25,513 nt of DNA, taken from NCBI GenBank assembly GCA_031555145.1, contig JAVBUR010000023.1, forward strand, positions 1 through 25,513. Direction: 5' to 3'. The notes under the pieces are model-generated. The model had not been told where the DNA came from and searched no databases. It worked only from the letters and a program-made list of their open reading frames with translations. The stretch is from JAJDIA01 sp031555145. GTDB lineage: Bacteria > Bacteroidota > Bacteroidia > Bacteroidales > Tannerellaceae. Below are positions 1-9,668 of the stretch, one piece after another. The first letter of the stretch is position 1. Each line of letters opens with the position of its first letter. Position numbers and translations under genes: made by a program.

Positions 1-1
1 G

Positions 2-1189
2 AAAGATATCATCTCCAAACTGGAAAAAGGCCAGGTATTGGAAGGAACTGTCAAGAACATCACTTCGTACGGTGTATTCATCGACCTGGGTGGCGTAGAC
101 GGTTTGATCCACATCACCGACCTGTCTTGGGGACGCGTTTCTCATCCGGAAGAAATCGTTCAGTTGGATCAGAAGATCAACGTGGTTATCCTCGACTTCG
201 ACGATGAAAAGAAACGTATCGCTCTCGGCTTGAAACAACTTACTCCGCACCCGTGGGATGCGTTGGATGCTGAACTGAAAGTAGGCGACAAAGTAAACGG
301 TAAGGTAGTGGTTATGGCTGACTACGGTGCATTCATCGAAATCGCTCCGGGTGTAGAAGGTCTGATCCACGTATCTGAAATGTCTTGGACACAACACCTG
401 CGCAGCGCTCAGGACTTCATGAAAGTAGGTGACGAAATCGAAGCTGTTATCCTGACACTCGACCGCGACGAACGCAAAATGTCTCTGGGTATCAAACAGC
501 TGAAGGCTGACCCATGGGAAGATATCGAATCTCGCTTCCCGGTTGCATCCAAACACACTGCTAAAGTACGTAACTTCACGAACTTCGGTGTATTTGTTGA
601 AATCGAAGAAGGCGTTGACGGCTTGATCCACATCTCCGACTTGTCTTGGACGAAGAAAATCAAACACCCGTCTGAATTCACACAGATTGGTGCTGAGATC
701 GAAGTTCAGGTACTGGAAATCGATAAGGAAAACCGTCGTTTGAGCTTAGGTCACAAACAGTTGGAAGAAAATCCCTGGGATGTATTCGAAACGATCTTCA
801 CAGTAGGTTCAATCCACGAAGGTACCATCATCGAAGTGTTGGATAAGGGTGCAGTCATCTCTCTGCCGTATGGCGTAGAAGGTTTCGCGACTCCGAAACA
901 CCTGGTAAAAGAAGACGGTTCACAGGCTGTGGTCGACGAAAAGATGCAGTTCAAGGTAATCGAATTCAATAAGGAAGCTAAACGTATCATCCTGTCTCAC
1001 AGCCGTATCTTCGAAGATGAACAGAAGAAAGCTGCTAAGGGCGAAGGTGGTGCTACTGAAAAGAGAGCTCCGAAACGCGGTAAAAAAGAAGAAGAAGAAA
1101 CAACGATGACTTCCAGCCCGGTTGAAAAAACAACCCTGGGTGATATCGAAGAACTCGCTGCCCTGAAAGAAAAACTGTCAGGCAAGTAA
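2..1189 (+). CDS. rpsA: 30S ribosomal protein S1 (5' truncated by window edge)
   Basis: The frame is open from base 2, so the gene begins upstream of the window and about 395 C-terminal residues are present. I see four consecutive S1/OB-fold RNA-binding repeats, each with the typical G-x-V pattern followed by GVDGLIHISDLSW-like and RLSLGHKQL-like motifs. They start near positions 26, 275, 536 and 800; the last is more divergent (YGVEGFATPKHL), as is usual for the final S1 repeat. Bacterial S1 normally has six repeats, so the first two should lie outside the window. After the repeats comes a charged tail rich in K and E. S1 binds mRNA on the 30S subunit and promotes initiation; in Bacteroidetes, where Shine-Dalgarno sites are weak, this role is probably important. 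Codon choice looks that of a highly expressed gene. A terminator follows directly. Confidence 0.97.
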   Translation, partial: KDIISKLEKGQVLEGTVKNITSYGVFIDLGGVDGLIHITDLSWGRVSHPEEIVQLDQKINVVILDFDDEKKRIALGLKQLTPHPWDALDAELKVGDKVNGKVVVMADYGAFIEIAPGVEGLIHVSEMSWTQHLRSAQDFMKVGDEIEAVILTLDRDERKMSLGIKQLKADPWEDIESRFPVASKHTAKVRNFTNFGVFVEIEEGVDGLIHISDLSWTKKIKHPSEFTQIGAEIEVQVLEIDKENRRLSLGHKQLEENPWDVFETIFTVGSIHEGTIIEVLDKGAVISLPYGVEGFATPKHLVKEDGSQAVVDEKMQFKVIEFNKEAKRIILSHSRIFEDEQKKAAKGEGGATEKRAPKRGKKEEEETTMTSSPVEKTTLGDIEELAALKEKLSGK

Positions 1190-1206
1190 TCTTTCCCTAC
1201 CTTATA

Positions 1207-1243
1207 TAAGAGGAGACATCTACTACAGGTGTCTCCTTTTTTT
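1207..1243 (+). terminator. Rho-independent terminator of rpsA
   Basis: GGAGACA (1212-1218) pairs perfectly with TGTCTCC (1230-1236) around an 11-nt loop, followed by seven T (1237-1243). A/T bases on both flanks can extend the stem. It lies 22 nt after the rpsA stop codon. Confidence 0.9.
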
Positions 1244-1245
1244 GT

Positions 1246-1253
1246 TACTTTTG
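1246..1253 (+). promoter_or_regulatory. Putative -7 promoter element for the HAD/tamB/tamL genes
   Basis: TACTTTTG matches the Bacteroidetes -7 consensus TAnnTTTG and lies 18 nt before the ATG at 1272, directly after the rpsA terminator. I do not see a good -33 TTTG at the usual 19-21 nt spacing, so the call rests on the -7 box and position alone. The same TACTTTTG box occurs upstream of the thymidine kinase gene. Confidence 0.5.
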
Positions 1254-1271
1254 TTTTCATAAGCAAATGAC

Positions 1272-1925
1272 ATGAAAAAGTTAGTTATTTTTGATCTCGA
1301 CGGCACACTGATCGACACCATTGCCGACCTGGCGGAGAGTGTAAATCACGCCCTGTCGGCTTGCGGATATCCCATCCACCCGATAGAGGCCTATCGTTTC
1401 TTTGTCGGCAACGGTATCAATAAACTGTTCGAACGGGCCTTGCCGGAAGGTGAGAAGACCGAAGAGAACGTGCTGCGGATGCGGAAACTTTTCCTCGCCC
1501 ATTACAGCGTACATAATACGGAACGAAGCGTGCCGTACCCCGGCATCCCGGAATTATTGGCCGAATTGCATCAGGCCGGTATCGGGTTAGCCGTTGCTTC
1601 GAACAAATACCACGAAGGAACGGTTAAGATGATCGAGTACTATTTCAGCACGATCCCCTTCGTGAAAGTGCTCGGACAGCGGGAAGGTATTGCGCCGAAA
1701 CCGGATCCTACGATTGTCATCGATATCTGTGCCGCCGCCGGGATACGCAAAGAAGAGGTCTTGTATGTCGGCGATTCGGGCGTGGATATGCAGACGGCGC
1801 TCAACGCAGGTGTGACTGCCTGTGGTGTGACCTGGGGATTTCGTCCGCTCATTGAACTGGAAGCCTTCCATCCCGCCTATATGGTGGATACCCCTGCCGG
1901 AATCAAGCAGATTTTTGAGATGTGA
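1272..1925 (+). CDS. gph: HAD-family hydrolase, phosphoglycolate phosphatase type
   Basis: This 217-residue protein carries all four HAD motifs: DLDGT with the nucleophile D8 and acid D10, S110 in VASNK, K143 in PKPDP, and D168/D172 in GDSGVDMQTA. The helical cap between motifs I and II has the size and sequence style of Gph/PpaX phosphatases, which remove phosphate from 2-phosphoglycolate or similar small phosphoesters in the cytoplasm. The length is typical of the family. The start fits the motif spacing and lies 18 nt after a promoter-like box. tamB follows after 59 nt without a clear terminator, so co-transcription is likely but unproven. The substrate is inferred from family resemblance; other HAD phosphatases have nearly the same motifs. 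Confidence 0.85.
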   Translation: MKKLVIFDLDGTLIDTIADLAESVNHALSACGYPIHPIEAYRFFVGNGINKLFERALPEGEKTEENVLRMRKLFLAHYSVHNTERSVPYPGIPELLAELHQAGIGLAVASNKYHEGTVKMIEYYFSTIPFVKVLGQREGIAPKPDPTIVIDICAAAGIRKEEVLYVGDSGVDMQTALNAGVTACGVTWGFRPLIELEAFHPAYMVDTPAGIKQIFEM

Positions 1926-1984
1926 ACAAAACAAAACACTTCTCTTTGCCGTTATGAATACAGACAACGAATGAAAACGAACAC

Positions 1985-4900
1985 ATGAGAAAGGTGCTGA
2001 AATGGGTAGGAGTCGTATGCCTGATACCAATTATACTGGTATTGCTGCTCTCTCTATTGCTGTACCTGCCTCCTGTTCAGAATTTTGCTGTCAAACGTGT
2101 TACCCGTTATGCATCGGAGGCCATCGGTATGCAGATCGGTCTCCAACGAATACGCCTTTCATTTCCGTTAGACCTTTCTCTGCAAGGGGTCGAGGTGTTG
2201 CAGAATCCGCTGGATACCTTGCTGACGTTGCAACGACTGACGGTGCGCGTTCATCCTGTCTCCCTTCGGAAGCAATTATTCTCTGTCCAGTCTCTTTCCC
2301 TTGAAAAAGCATATATCTATAGCGGAGGCCTGCTTAAGGGGATGCTGCTGGAAGGCGATATCGGCGAACTGTCGATTAAAGCTAATTCTATCGACCTGTT
2401 GGATCAGCATGCGTGGATAGATAATGCGATACTGACCGATGCCGCTGTCCGGCTGCGTATCGATTCCCTTTCGCAGGAATCGGATACGGCTTCCACCCCG
2501 GTCAACTGGCAGTTGGCGCTTCGGAAGGTTGCCCTGAAAAATGTAAGTTTCACGTTGGATATCCCTGCCGATTCATTGCATCTGGGTACGCATATCACGC
2601 ATGTCGTGGTGACGAATGGCGGTGTAGACCTCGGTCGTTCGGCTTATGAGGTAGAACGTTTCAGCCTGCTGGCTGCCCGCCTGCAGTACGACGCCAACAG
2701 CGAGGAGCCCGTCCCGGGCTTGGATGTTGCCCATATCGACCTCTACCATTTGCTGGCTACCATCGACTCCGTCCGCTATGCCGGCAAAGAGATACACGCC
2801 CGTATCCATTCTTTTACGGTACAGGAGCGTTCCGGTCTGTCGGTCTCTTCCCTGATGGGGACTGTACATAGCGATAGTACCCGGCTGGATGTACCCAATC
2901 TTACCTTGCGTACCCCTTCTTCCGATATTCGCCTCTTTGCCACGCTGCCGTGGAGTGCGTTGGACGAACAGCCTGCGGGCAGCTTGCGGGCCTTATTTAC
3001 CGCCTCGATCGGTAAGCCTGACCTGCTGATGTTTGCCGGCAACCTGCCCGCTGACTTCAAGAAGGCGTACCCCGATCGACCTATCAACGTGACTGCCGGC
3101 GTGGAGGGGAACCTCGACCACCTGCGTGTGCAACAACTGAAAGCCGAGCTGCCTGGTGCATTCAACGTCTCCCTTTCCGGCCAGTTGAGGGATGTGACCG
3201 ACAGTATCCGTCGGGCAGCTACCTTCCGGATGGAAGCGACCAGCGATACTCTGTCGTTCCTCACCACGCTGTTACCCACCTTCCAACGGGAGGCTTTTGT
3301 CATTCCTCCCGGTATGCAACTGAGCGGCGAAGCCAGCCTCAACGACCGAACCTATCAGGCCAACTTGCTCTTGACTGAAGACAAGGCCCGGGTGACGGTA
3401 GATGGTAGCTTCAACCCCGTAGCCGAATCCTACCAGGCAACCTTGCAGGTCGACAGCCTCGAGCCCATTCACTTTATGCCAGGCGATTCCCTGCTGTGGC
3501 TGACAGCTTCGGTAGACGCCGTCGGGAAAGGCTTCGACATGTTCAAAGCCACCACCTTTGCCCGGCTGAACGCCAGCATAACCGATATGCAGTATGGCAA
3601 GACAGCCGTCGCTAACGTCACCCTCTCGGCCTCCCTCAAAGATCACCAGGCGCATGCCGAACTACAGAGCGACTACCCCCTGGCGCGGATGGATATCACG
3701 CTCGACGGCACGCTGACGAAGGAGTTTGTGCAAGGCATGTTGATCGCTGACGTAGATACAATAGATCTCCAGGGCCTTCACCTGGTGGAAGACCCATTCG
3801 CCACCTCCTTCCAGTTCTTTGCCGACGGGAAGAGTAACCTGAAAGAAACCCACCAACTCGATATATCGCTCGGTAACTGGATGATTGCCACCGAGGGGCA
3901 GACCTTTCGCCCCAAACTGTTGGTCCTCAAAGCCCGTACCGATACCGCCTCCACCCTGGCCTCGATCAGTGCAGGCGACCTGATGATCCAGCTGACCGGC
4001 CAGGCGCAACCGGAGCTGTTGCTGAAACAGGCCACTCTTTTCTCCGACAGCCTTTACCGTCAGTTGGAAGTAGATTCGGTGATCAATATGACGCGCCTCC
4101 AACCCCTGCTGCCTGATCTCTGCCTGACGATCAAAGCGGGGAAAGACAATCCCGTATACAATATATTACGTGATTACGGTATGGGCTTCAACAACTTATT
4201 CCTCGATGCCGACGCTTCTCCTGAGAAAGGGCTGACGATGGATGCCGAGATCTTCGCCGCCCATCGTGATACCTTCCTGATCGATACCATCCGCGCCACG
4301 ATCCGTCCCGACTCGCTGGGATTGCTTTACAGAGCCTCCGTGATCAAGAACCGCTACCGGCAGCAACAGCCTTTTGCCGCCTATCTCACCGGTTCGCTCC
4401 GGAATGCCTACGCCGATGCCGAACTCACCTATCTGAATAATAAGAAGGAGACCGGTATGCATATCGGCGTCCGCATGTTCAAAGAGAGGGAAGGAGCGTT
4501 GTTCCAGTTCTTCCCCGAAGAACCGGTGCTTGCCTTTACATCCTATAAACTCAACCCTGACAACTACGTCCGTTACCTGGGTATGCAGCACATCGATGCG
4601 AACGTCCGGCTCGAAGGAAAGCAAAACGCCTCCCTCTGGCTGCACTCCATCCAGCACGAAGAAGCACCGTCCGAGTTGCATCTGGAGATCAGCCAGATTG
4701 ACTTGGTCAATGTGTCGAAAGGCTTTATCACCCTTCCGCCCATGCAAGGTATCCTGAGTGCCGACATCCAGTATGTGCCTACCGACGAAACCTTTATGGT
4801 GGCGGCCGATGCCAATATAGACAACCTGATCTACCAGGGCGGACGGATAGGTGAAATCATGCTGAATGCCGTCTACCTCCCGTTGAGTAATAATGAACAC

Positions 4901-6628
4901 CAGGCCGACGTTCACTTCTACCGCGACCGGGAAGAGATCGTCACTGCCACCGCCCTCTATCGTGCCGGCAAGACCGATCATCTGACGGGAAGCCTTGACA
5001 TCACCAAGTTGCCGATGCCTATGCTGACTCCTTTTATTCCTGACGGACTGGCGCAGTTGAACGGCGCCATGAATGGGCATATGAGCATCGAAGGATCGAC
5101 GGAGAAACCTACCCTCAATGGTTATATGCAATTGGACACCGGCTCTGTGTATGTCAGTTCGCTGACCTCCCGCTTCCGTTTCGATGAGAAGAAGATCGAG
5201 GTGAAAGATAGTAGACTGGCCTTCAATAAGTATAATATCTACGCTACGGGTAATAACCCCTTTATCATCAATGGTACGATTGATTTCACCGATCTATCGC
5301 GGATGACGGCCGACCTTCGCCTGAATGCCAACAATATGCAGGTGCTCGATGCCAAGCGGACGAAGGAAAGCATGGTGTATGGCAAACTTTTTGTCAACCT
5401 CGCCACTACCATCAAAGGCCGGCTCGATGCCCTCGCTATCCGGGGTGATCTGCAGTTGTTGGGTGGTACCAACGTGGGTTATGTGATGGGGGAATCGTCG
5501 CTCACGGTGCAAGACCGCTTGAAAGACCTCGTAACCTTTACCTCCTTCGCCGACACCCTGACGCGGACACGTCGCCGTCAACCCTCCATGCCGATCGGCG
5601 GAGTGGATATGATGATGGTGATCCATATCGACCCCGTTGTGCAACTACGTGCCGATATCACCCCCGACCAGTCCAGCTATGTAGATCTGGAAGGTGGCGG
5701 CGACCTCTCCTTCCAATATACCCGTCAGGGGGATATGATACTCAATGGACGATACACCCTGAACGGAGGTAATATCAAGTATGCGTTACCGATTATTCCG
5801 TTGAAGGAATTCCATATTAAGCAGGACAGCTACGTGCAGTGGGACGGCGATCCGATGAATCCGCTACTCAATCTGACGGCTACGGAACGTGCCCGTGCGT
5901 CGGTGTCTAACCTGGGAGGTAGCCCACAGTCGGTCAACTTCGATGTGGGTGTCCAGTTGAAAGACCGCCTTAACGATATGGAACTACAGTTCGTGATCGA
6001 TGCCCCCGAGAATATCTCCGTCAAGAACGACCTCGCTTCTGTCGGTCCCGAAGAACGGTCGAAGCGTGCCATCGCCATGATTATGACCGGCATGTATCTC
6101 GACGGCAACAGCGCCGGTGGTACGAACAATATGAATATGGGTAACGCCCTCAATAGTTTCCTCGAAAGTGAGATCAACAACATTGCCGGGGATGCGTTGA
6201 AGACGGTCGATATCTCCGTCGGCGTGGATACCTATGATAATGACCCCAGTACGGGAGGTGGGCAGCGTACCGACTACTCGTTCCGTTTTGCCAAGCGTTT
6301 CTACAACGACCGTATTCGTGTGGTGATCGGCGGCAAGGTATCGTCGGGCGATGTGCAGCAGCAACAAGAATCGTTTATCGACAATGTGTCGGTCGAATAC
6401 CGCCTCGACCAGGCAGGTACGCGTTATGTCAAGCTCTTCCACGACCGTAACTACGAAAGCATACTGGAAGGAGAGATTATGGAAACCGGCGCCGGTGTGG
6501 TGCTCCGTAAGAAAATGTTATATTTACGCGAGCTATTCAACTTCCGCAAGAAGAAGGTGGCTCCGGTACCCGAAGATGAACCCAAGGAAGTAAAACAGGA
6601 ACAAGATGAAAAACCGGCAGCCCAATAG
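1985..6628 (+). CDS. tamB: TamB-like translocation and assembly module protein (DUF490)
   Basis: This 1547-residue protein begins with one N-terminal membrane anchor (about residues 7-30, rich in L, V and I), as TamB and other AsmA/TamB bridge proteins do. The middle is a long series of alternating beta-strand segments with little helix, as expected of the hydrophobic beta-taco groove that spans the periplasm. The last 400 or so residues carry the conserved TamB C-terminal (DUF490) region, with GGNIKYALPIIPLKEF, a D-G-D-P-x-x-P-x-L-x-L-T motif and SVGPEERSKRAI. A charged K/E-rich tail ends the protein. TamB works with an Omp85 partner in outer-membrane protein insertion and, in other bacteria, lipid transport. 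The gene overlaps the downstream tamL by 23 nt, strong evidence that the two form one module. Length is within the range of Bacteroidetes TamB proteins. Confidence 0.93.
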   Translation: MRKVLKWVGVVCLIPIILVLLLSLLLYLPPVQNFAVKRVTRYASEAIGMQIGLQRIRLSFPLDLSLQGVEVLQNPLDTLLTLQRLTVRVHPVSLRKQLFSVQSLSLEKAYIYSGGLLKGMLLEGDIGELSIKANSIDLLDQHAWIDNAILTDAAVRLRIDSLSQESDTASTPVNWQLALRKVALKNVSFTLDIPADSLHLGTHITHVVVTNGGVDLGRSAYEVERFSLLAARLQYDANSEEPVPGLDVAHIDLYHLLATIDSVRYAGKEIHARIHSFTVQERSGLSVSSLMGTVHSDSTRLDVPNLTLRTPSSDIRLFATLPWSALDEQPAGSLRALFTASIGKPDLLMFAGNLPADFKKAYPDRPINVTAGVEGNLDHLRVQQLKAELPGAFNVSLSGQLRDVTDSIRRAATFRMEATSDTLSFLTTLLPTFQREAFVIPPGMQLSGEASLNDRTYQANLLLTEDKARVTVDGSFNPVAESYQATLQVDSLEPIHFMPGDSLLWLTASVDAVGKGFDMFKATTFARLNASITDMQYGKTAVANVTLSASLKDHQAHAELQSDYPLARMDITLDGTLTKEFVQGMLIADVDTIDLQGLHLVEDPFATSFQFFADGKSNLKETHQLDISLGNWMIATEGQTFRPKLLVLKARTDTASTLASISAGDLMIQLTGQAQPELLLKQATLFSDSLYRQLEVDSVINMTRLQPLLPDLCLTIKAGKDNPVYNILRDYGMGFNNLFLDADASPEKGLTMDAEIFAAHRDTFLIDTIRATIRPDSLGLLYRASVIKNRYRQQQPFAAYLTGSLRNAYADAELTYLNNKKETGMHIGVRMFKEREGALFQFFPEEPVLAFTSYKLNPDNYVRYLGMQHIDANVRLEGKQNASLWLHSIQHEEAPSELHLEISQIDLVNVSKGFITLPPMQGILSADIQYVPTDETFMVAADANIDNLIYQGGRIGEIMLNAVYLPLSNNEHQADVHFYRDREEIVTATALYRAGKTDHLTGSLDITKLPMPMLTPFIPDGLAQLNGAMNGHMSIEGSTEKPTLNGYMQLDTGSVYVSSLTSRFRFDEKKIEVKDSRLAFNKYNIYATGNNPFIINGTIDFTDLSRMTADLRLNANNMQVLDAKRTKESMVYGKLFVNLATTIKGRLDALAIRGDLQLLGGTNVGYVMGESSLTVQDRLKDLVTFTSFADTLTRTRRRQPSMPIGGVDMMMVIHIDPVVQLRADITPDQSSYVDLEGGGDLSFQYTRQGDMILNGRYTLNGGNIKYALPIIPLKEFHIKQDSYVQWDGDPMNPLLNLTATERARASVSNLGGSPQSVNFDVGVQLKDRLNDMELQFVIDAPENISVKNDLASVGPEERSKRAIAMIMTGMYLDGNSAGGTNNMNMGNALNSFLESEINNIAGDALKTVDISVGVDTYDNDPSTGGGQRTDYSFRFAKRFYNDRIRVVIGGKVSSGDVQQQQESFIDNVSVEYRLDQAGTRYVKLFHDRNYESILEGEIMETGAGVVLRKKMLYLRELFNFRKKKVAPVPEDEPKEVKQEQDEKPAAQ

Positions 6629-8957
6629 ACGACCAGACAAGCCTCTTACGTTTGTACGTACTGTGGGAACGCTCTTCCTGTGTGGGTGGGTGGCCGTTTC
6701 CTGCTCTACCACGAAGCATCTGCCCGAAGGCGAGCAACTCTATACCGGTATCAAGCATATCGAGGTGGCCGACGACGATAAAAGCCGTGCCGGTGGCGCC
6801 GCCCTGACGGAGGCTACCGCTGCGTTGGAATTCCCGCCCAACAATGCGCTGTTCGGTAGTTCGTCCAAACGCTTTCCGATGCCTGTCGGCCTGTGGTTCT
6901 ATAGCGGCTTTGTGAATAAGAAAGGAAAAGTGAACGAATGGATCTTCCGTAAGTTTGCCTCCAAACCAGTGACGGCTTCGACGGTCAATCCCGATGTCCG
7001 GGTGGCTGTGGCGCGAAACATCTTGCGGGAAAATGGCTATTTCGACGGAACGGCTTCTTACGAACTGGTACCCGACAAGAAGGACGAACGAAAGACGCAA
7101 ATCGCCTACCATCTGGAGATGAATCATCTCTATACGTTGGATAGTATCCGCTTTACCGCTATGCGTCAGCGTACCGACAGCCTGATCGTCGACTACAAGC
7201 ACGAAAGCCTGTTGCGTAAAGGCGATCCGTTCAGCGTTACCAAACTCGAAGACGAGCGGCAACGTATCGCCACCCTGCTCCGGAACAATGGGTTTTACTA
7301 CTTCCGCCCCGACTTTATCGTCTATGAAGCCGATACGCTGCTTACGCCCGGTAAGATATGGCTGCGGATGACCCGTAAGCAGGGCGTGCCGCCTTCCGCC
7401 TTGCGTGCGTGGAAGATCGGGGATGTATCTGTCCGCCTCAACGGCTATAACAATGAACCGCCTACGGATTCGATCCGGTATAAAGATATGACGATCCATT
7501 ACGAGGGTAAACTGCGCGTGCGGCCGTCTGTCCTCTACAACCGGTTCTACCTGCGGCCGGGCGATCTCTACTCGCAGGAGAAACTGCAAAAGACGCAGAC
7601 GGGGCTCTCACGCCTCGGTATTTTTCAATACACCGAGATGCTGTTTGCCCCGCGGGATACTTCCCGACGGAATGAGCGGATCGATATGCAACTGAATGCC
7701 GTCTATGACCTCCCGTACGACGGCGAGTTGGAGTTGAACGTCAAGAATAAGAGCAATGACTACGCCGGTCCGGGGGCGATTTTCAGTGTCACCCGCCGGA
7801 ATATCTTCCGGGGTGGTGAGACCTTCGGTGTGCAGGCACGTGGCTCGTACGAATGGCAGACGGGGAGTGCGTCAGGCACAGACGGGAAGATCAACAGTTA
7901 CGAGTTCGGCCTCAGTTCCACGCTTACTTTTCCATCGGTGCTCTTCCCCGGATTTGCCAACCGTAACCTCGACTATCCGTCGAGTACCACTGCCCGCATT
8001 TACGCTAACCAGATGAACCGCGCCGGTTACTTCAAGATGCTGTCGTTTGGGGGAAACTTTACATATGACTTCCAGCCGACGGCTACCAGTACGCATTCGT
8101 TCACGCCCTTCCGGCTCGAGTTTAACCTGTTGCAGGACCAGACGGCGAAGTTCGACACCATCATGGCCAAGAACCCAGCCGTATATGAGAGTTTGAAGAA
8201 CCAGTTCATCCCCGCCATGAGCTATACCTACCGTTACGATGATTCGCCCAACACCTCGCTCAACAACCATATCTGGTGGGAGAACACGCTGACGCAGGCG
8301 GGTAATATCGTCAGCGGACTCTATGCTGCCGCCGGACAGGATTTCAACCAGAAAGAAAAGAAACTGTTGGGGAATCCCTTCGCCCAGTTTGTCAAGGGTA
8401 CAAGTGAGTTCCGCTATAACTACCGGATCGATAAGAATAACTGGCTCGTAGGTCGGGTGTCGGCCGGAGCGATCTACAGCTACGGCAACGCTGAGTTCTC
8501 GCCCTATAAGGAACAGTTCTATGTGGGAGGCGCCAATAGTATTCGCGCCTTTACGGTCCGCAGCATTGGTCCCGGTAGTTATAAATCGGATGAAGACGAT
8601 ATCTATGCCTTTATCGACCAGACGGGGGATATAAAGCTGGAAGCCAACCTCGAATACCGTTTCCGCATCCTCGGCAATCTGCATGGTGCTACCTTCCTCG
8701 ACTGTGGCAATGTTTGGCTCTTCCGCGACGATCCCGACCGACCTGGCGGTACGCTGAAAGCCAGCCGTTTCCTCAAAGACCTCGCTTTGGGTACAGGTGC
8801 CGGTATCCGTTATGACATGGGCTTCCTCGTTGTCCGCCTTGACGTAGGTATCGGTCTCCATGTCCCTTACGAAACCAGCAAATCCGGCTACTTCAACATC
8901 TACAACTATAGCAAGCAAGGCATCGGCTGGCACCTCGCCATCGGCTATCCATTCTGA
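6606..8957 (+). CDS. tamL: TamL: outer-membrane Omp85-family lipoprotein, partner of TamB
   Basis: This 783-residue protein has a basic N-terminal stretch, a hydrophobic segment and a lipobox ending AVSC, with predicted lipidation at C33. POTRA-like sequence follows (about residues 100-350, for example ILRENGYFDG and GFYYFRPDFI), then an Omp85 16-strand barrel (about 420-783) with the GGANSIRAF motif and a C-terminal aromatic residue (GYPF), the signal used by the BAM machine. Proteobacterial TamA has an ordinary signal peptide; the lipid-anchored form is the Bacteroidetes variant called TamL. The residues after the cysteine (STTKHLP) do not look like the acidic surface-export signal of Bacteroidetes lipoproteins, so the anchor probably faces the periplasm. 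The start codon lies inside the end of tamB, which suggests translational coupling. A long open frame on the opposite strand (7872-9038) is a shadow. Confidence 0.93.
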   Translation: MKNRQPNRRPDKPLTFVRTVGTLFLCGWVAVSCSTTKHLPEGEQLYTGIKHIEVADDDKSRAGGAALTEATAALEFPPNNALFGSSSKRFPMPVGLWFYSGFVNKKGKVNEWIFRKFASKPVTASTVNPDVRVAVARNILRENGYFDGTASYELVPDKKDERKTQIAYHLEMNHLYTLDSIRFTAMRQRTDSLIVDYKHESLLRKGDPFSVTKLEDERQRIATLLRNNGFYYFRPDFIVYEADTLLTPGKIWLRMTRKQGVPPSALRAWKIGDVSVRLNGYNNEPPTDSIRYKDMTIHYEGKLRVRPSVLYNRFYLRPGDLYSQEKLQKTQTGLSRLGIFQYTEMLFAPRDTSRRNERIDMQLNAVYDLPYDGELELNVKNKSNDYAGPGAIFSVTRRNIFRGGETFGVQARGSYEWQTGSASGTDGKINSYEFGLSSTLTFPSVLFPGFANRNLDYPSSTTARIYANQMNRAGYFKMLSFGGNFTYDFQPTATSTHSFTPFRLEFNLLQDQTAKFDTIMAKNPAVYESLKNQFIPAMSYTYRYDDSPNTSLNNHIWWENTLTQAGNIVSGLYAAAGQDFNQKEKKLLGNPFAQFVKGTSEFRYNYRIDKNNWLVGRVSAGAIYSYGNAEFSPYKEQFYVGGANSIRAFTVRSIGPGSYKSDEDDIYAFIDQTGDIKLEANLEYRFRILGNLHGATFLDCGNVWLFRDDPDRPGGTLKASRFLKDLALGTGAGIRYDMGFLVVRLDVGIGLHVPYETSKSGYFNIYNYSKQGIGWHLAIGYPF

Positions 8958-9040
8958 CGACGGACGGTCTTCCAATTCAACCATATTTGAATCTTTTGCT
9001 GGTGTGTTTAAAATGAGTTGGACGCTAAAACACGCCAACG

Positions 9041-9073
9041 AAAAAAGGAGATATGTCAGTGTGACATATCTCC
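9041..9073 (-). terminator. Rho-independent terminator of rpsP
   Basis: GGAGATATGTCA (9047-9058) and TGACATATCTCC (9062-9073) form a perfect 12-bp stem with a 3-nt loop. Read on the minus strand it is followed by six T (9041-9046 on the plus strand are A). It lies 29 nt past the rpsP stop codon. Tail-to-tail tamL could also use the stem, but its plus-strand T tract (TTCCCTTT) is weak. Confidence 0.92.
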
Positions 9074-9101
9074 TTCCCTTTATCCGTGTAATACGTGTGG
9101 A

Positions 9102-9650
9102 TTACTCAGCGCTTTCGGCAGCGGGGGCTTCTTCAGCCGGTGCAACTTCTTCGGCAACCGGAGCTTCGGCAGCGGCGGCTTCAGCAGCAGCTTCTGCTTT
9201 CTTCTTGGCTACTTCTTCTGCTTTTGCCTTGTTGATCGCTTTTTCTTCTTCCAGGCGAACTTTAACAGCAGCCTTGGTAGCTTCGCGATCTTGTTCTTTC
9301 ACTGCGTGGAGGACAGACTGTTTGTTCTGCTTCCATGCCTGGAACTTTTGTTCGGCGGCAGCCTGGTCGAATGCACCTTTCTTCACACCTTCGAGGAGGT
9401 GTTTCATCATGCATACGCCTTCGCGTGAAAGAATGTTACGTGTAGTGTCTGTAGGCTGTGCACCTACTTGCATCCAATACAAAGCTCTTTCGAAGTTCAA
9501 ATCTACTGTAGCAGGATTAGTGTTCGGATTATAAGAACCTATCCTTTCAATAAACTTTCCATCACGTGGAGCCCTGCTGTCTGCAACAACGATCTGGTAA
9601 AAGGCATACCCTTTACGACCGTGTCTCTGCAATCTGATTTTTGTCGGCAT
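9102..9650 (-). CDS. rpsP: 30S ribosomal protein S16 with Ala/Glu-rich C-terminal extension
   Basis: The N-terminal 80 or so residues are classic S16: MPTKIRLQRHGRKGYAFYQI, then VVADSRAPRDGKFIERIGSYNP and an A-L-x-W-x-x-x-G-A-Q-P-T-D-T segment. S16 is a primary assembly protein of the 30S subunit. Most bacterial S16 proteins are about 80-90 residues; this one has 182, with a long tail beginning after the R-E-G-V-C-M-M-K-H-L segment and ending in low-complexity Ala/Glu/Lys sequence. Long S16 proteins of this kind are usual in Bacteroidetes, so I read it as a lineage trait, not a fusion. The gene has its own promoter, a short leader with a hairpin, and a strong terminator, so it appears to be monocistronic rather than in the rpsP-rimM-trmD-rplS operon common elsewhere. 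Confidence 0.96.
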   Translation of the reverse strand: MPTKIRLQRHGRKGYAFYQIVVADSRAPRDGKFIERIGSYNPNTNPATVDLNFERALYWMQVGAQPTDTTRNILSREGVCMMKHLLEGVKKGAFDQAAAEQKFQAWKQNKQSVLHAVKEQDREATKAAVKVRLEEEKAINKAKAEEVAKKKAEAAAEAAAAEAPVAEEVAPAEEAPAAESAE

Positions 9651-9668
9651 GTTTCTTGAATGTTTACA

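Noticed and set aside
4196..5131. 311-codon minus-strand open frame opposite tamB
   Set aside because: Same reason: antisense of a conserved long gene with no motif of its own.
6537..7589. 350-codon minus-strand open frame opposite the tamB end and tamL start
   Set aside because: No motif, no promoter, and it crosses the overlap of two conserved genes; a shadow frame.
7872..9038. Long (388-codon) open frame on the minus strand opposite tamL
   Set aside because: It lies wholly across a well-supported Omp85 gene and the terminator, has no recognisable domain, and reads like reverse-complement coding of the real gene.
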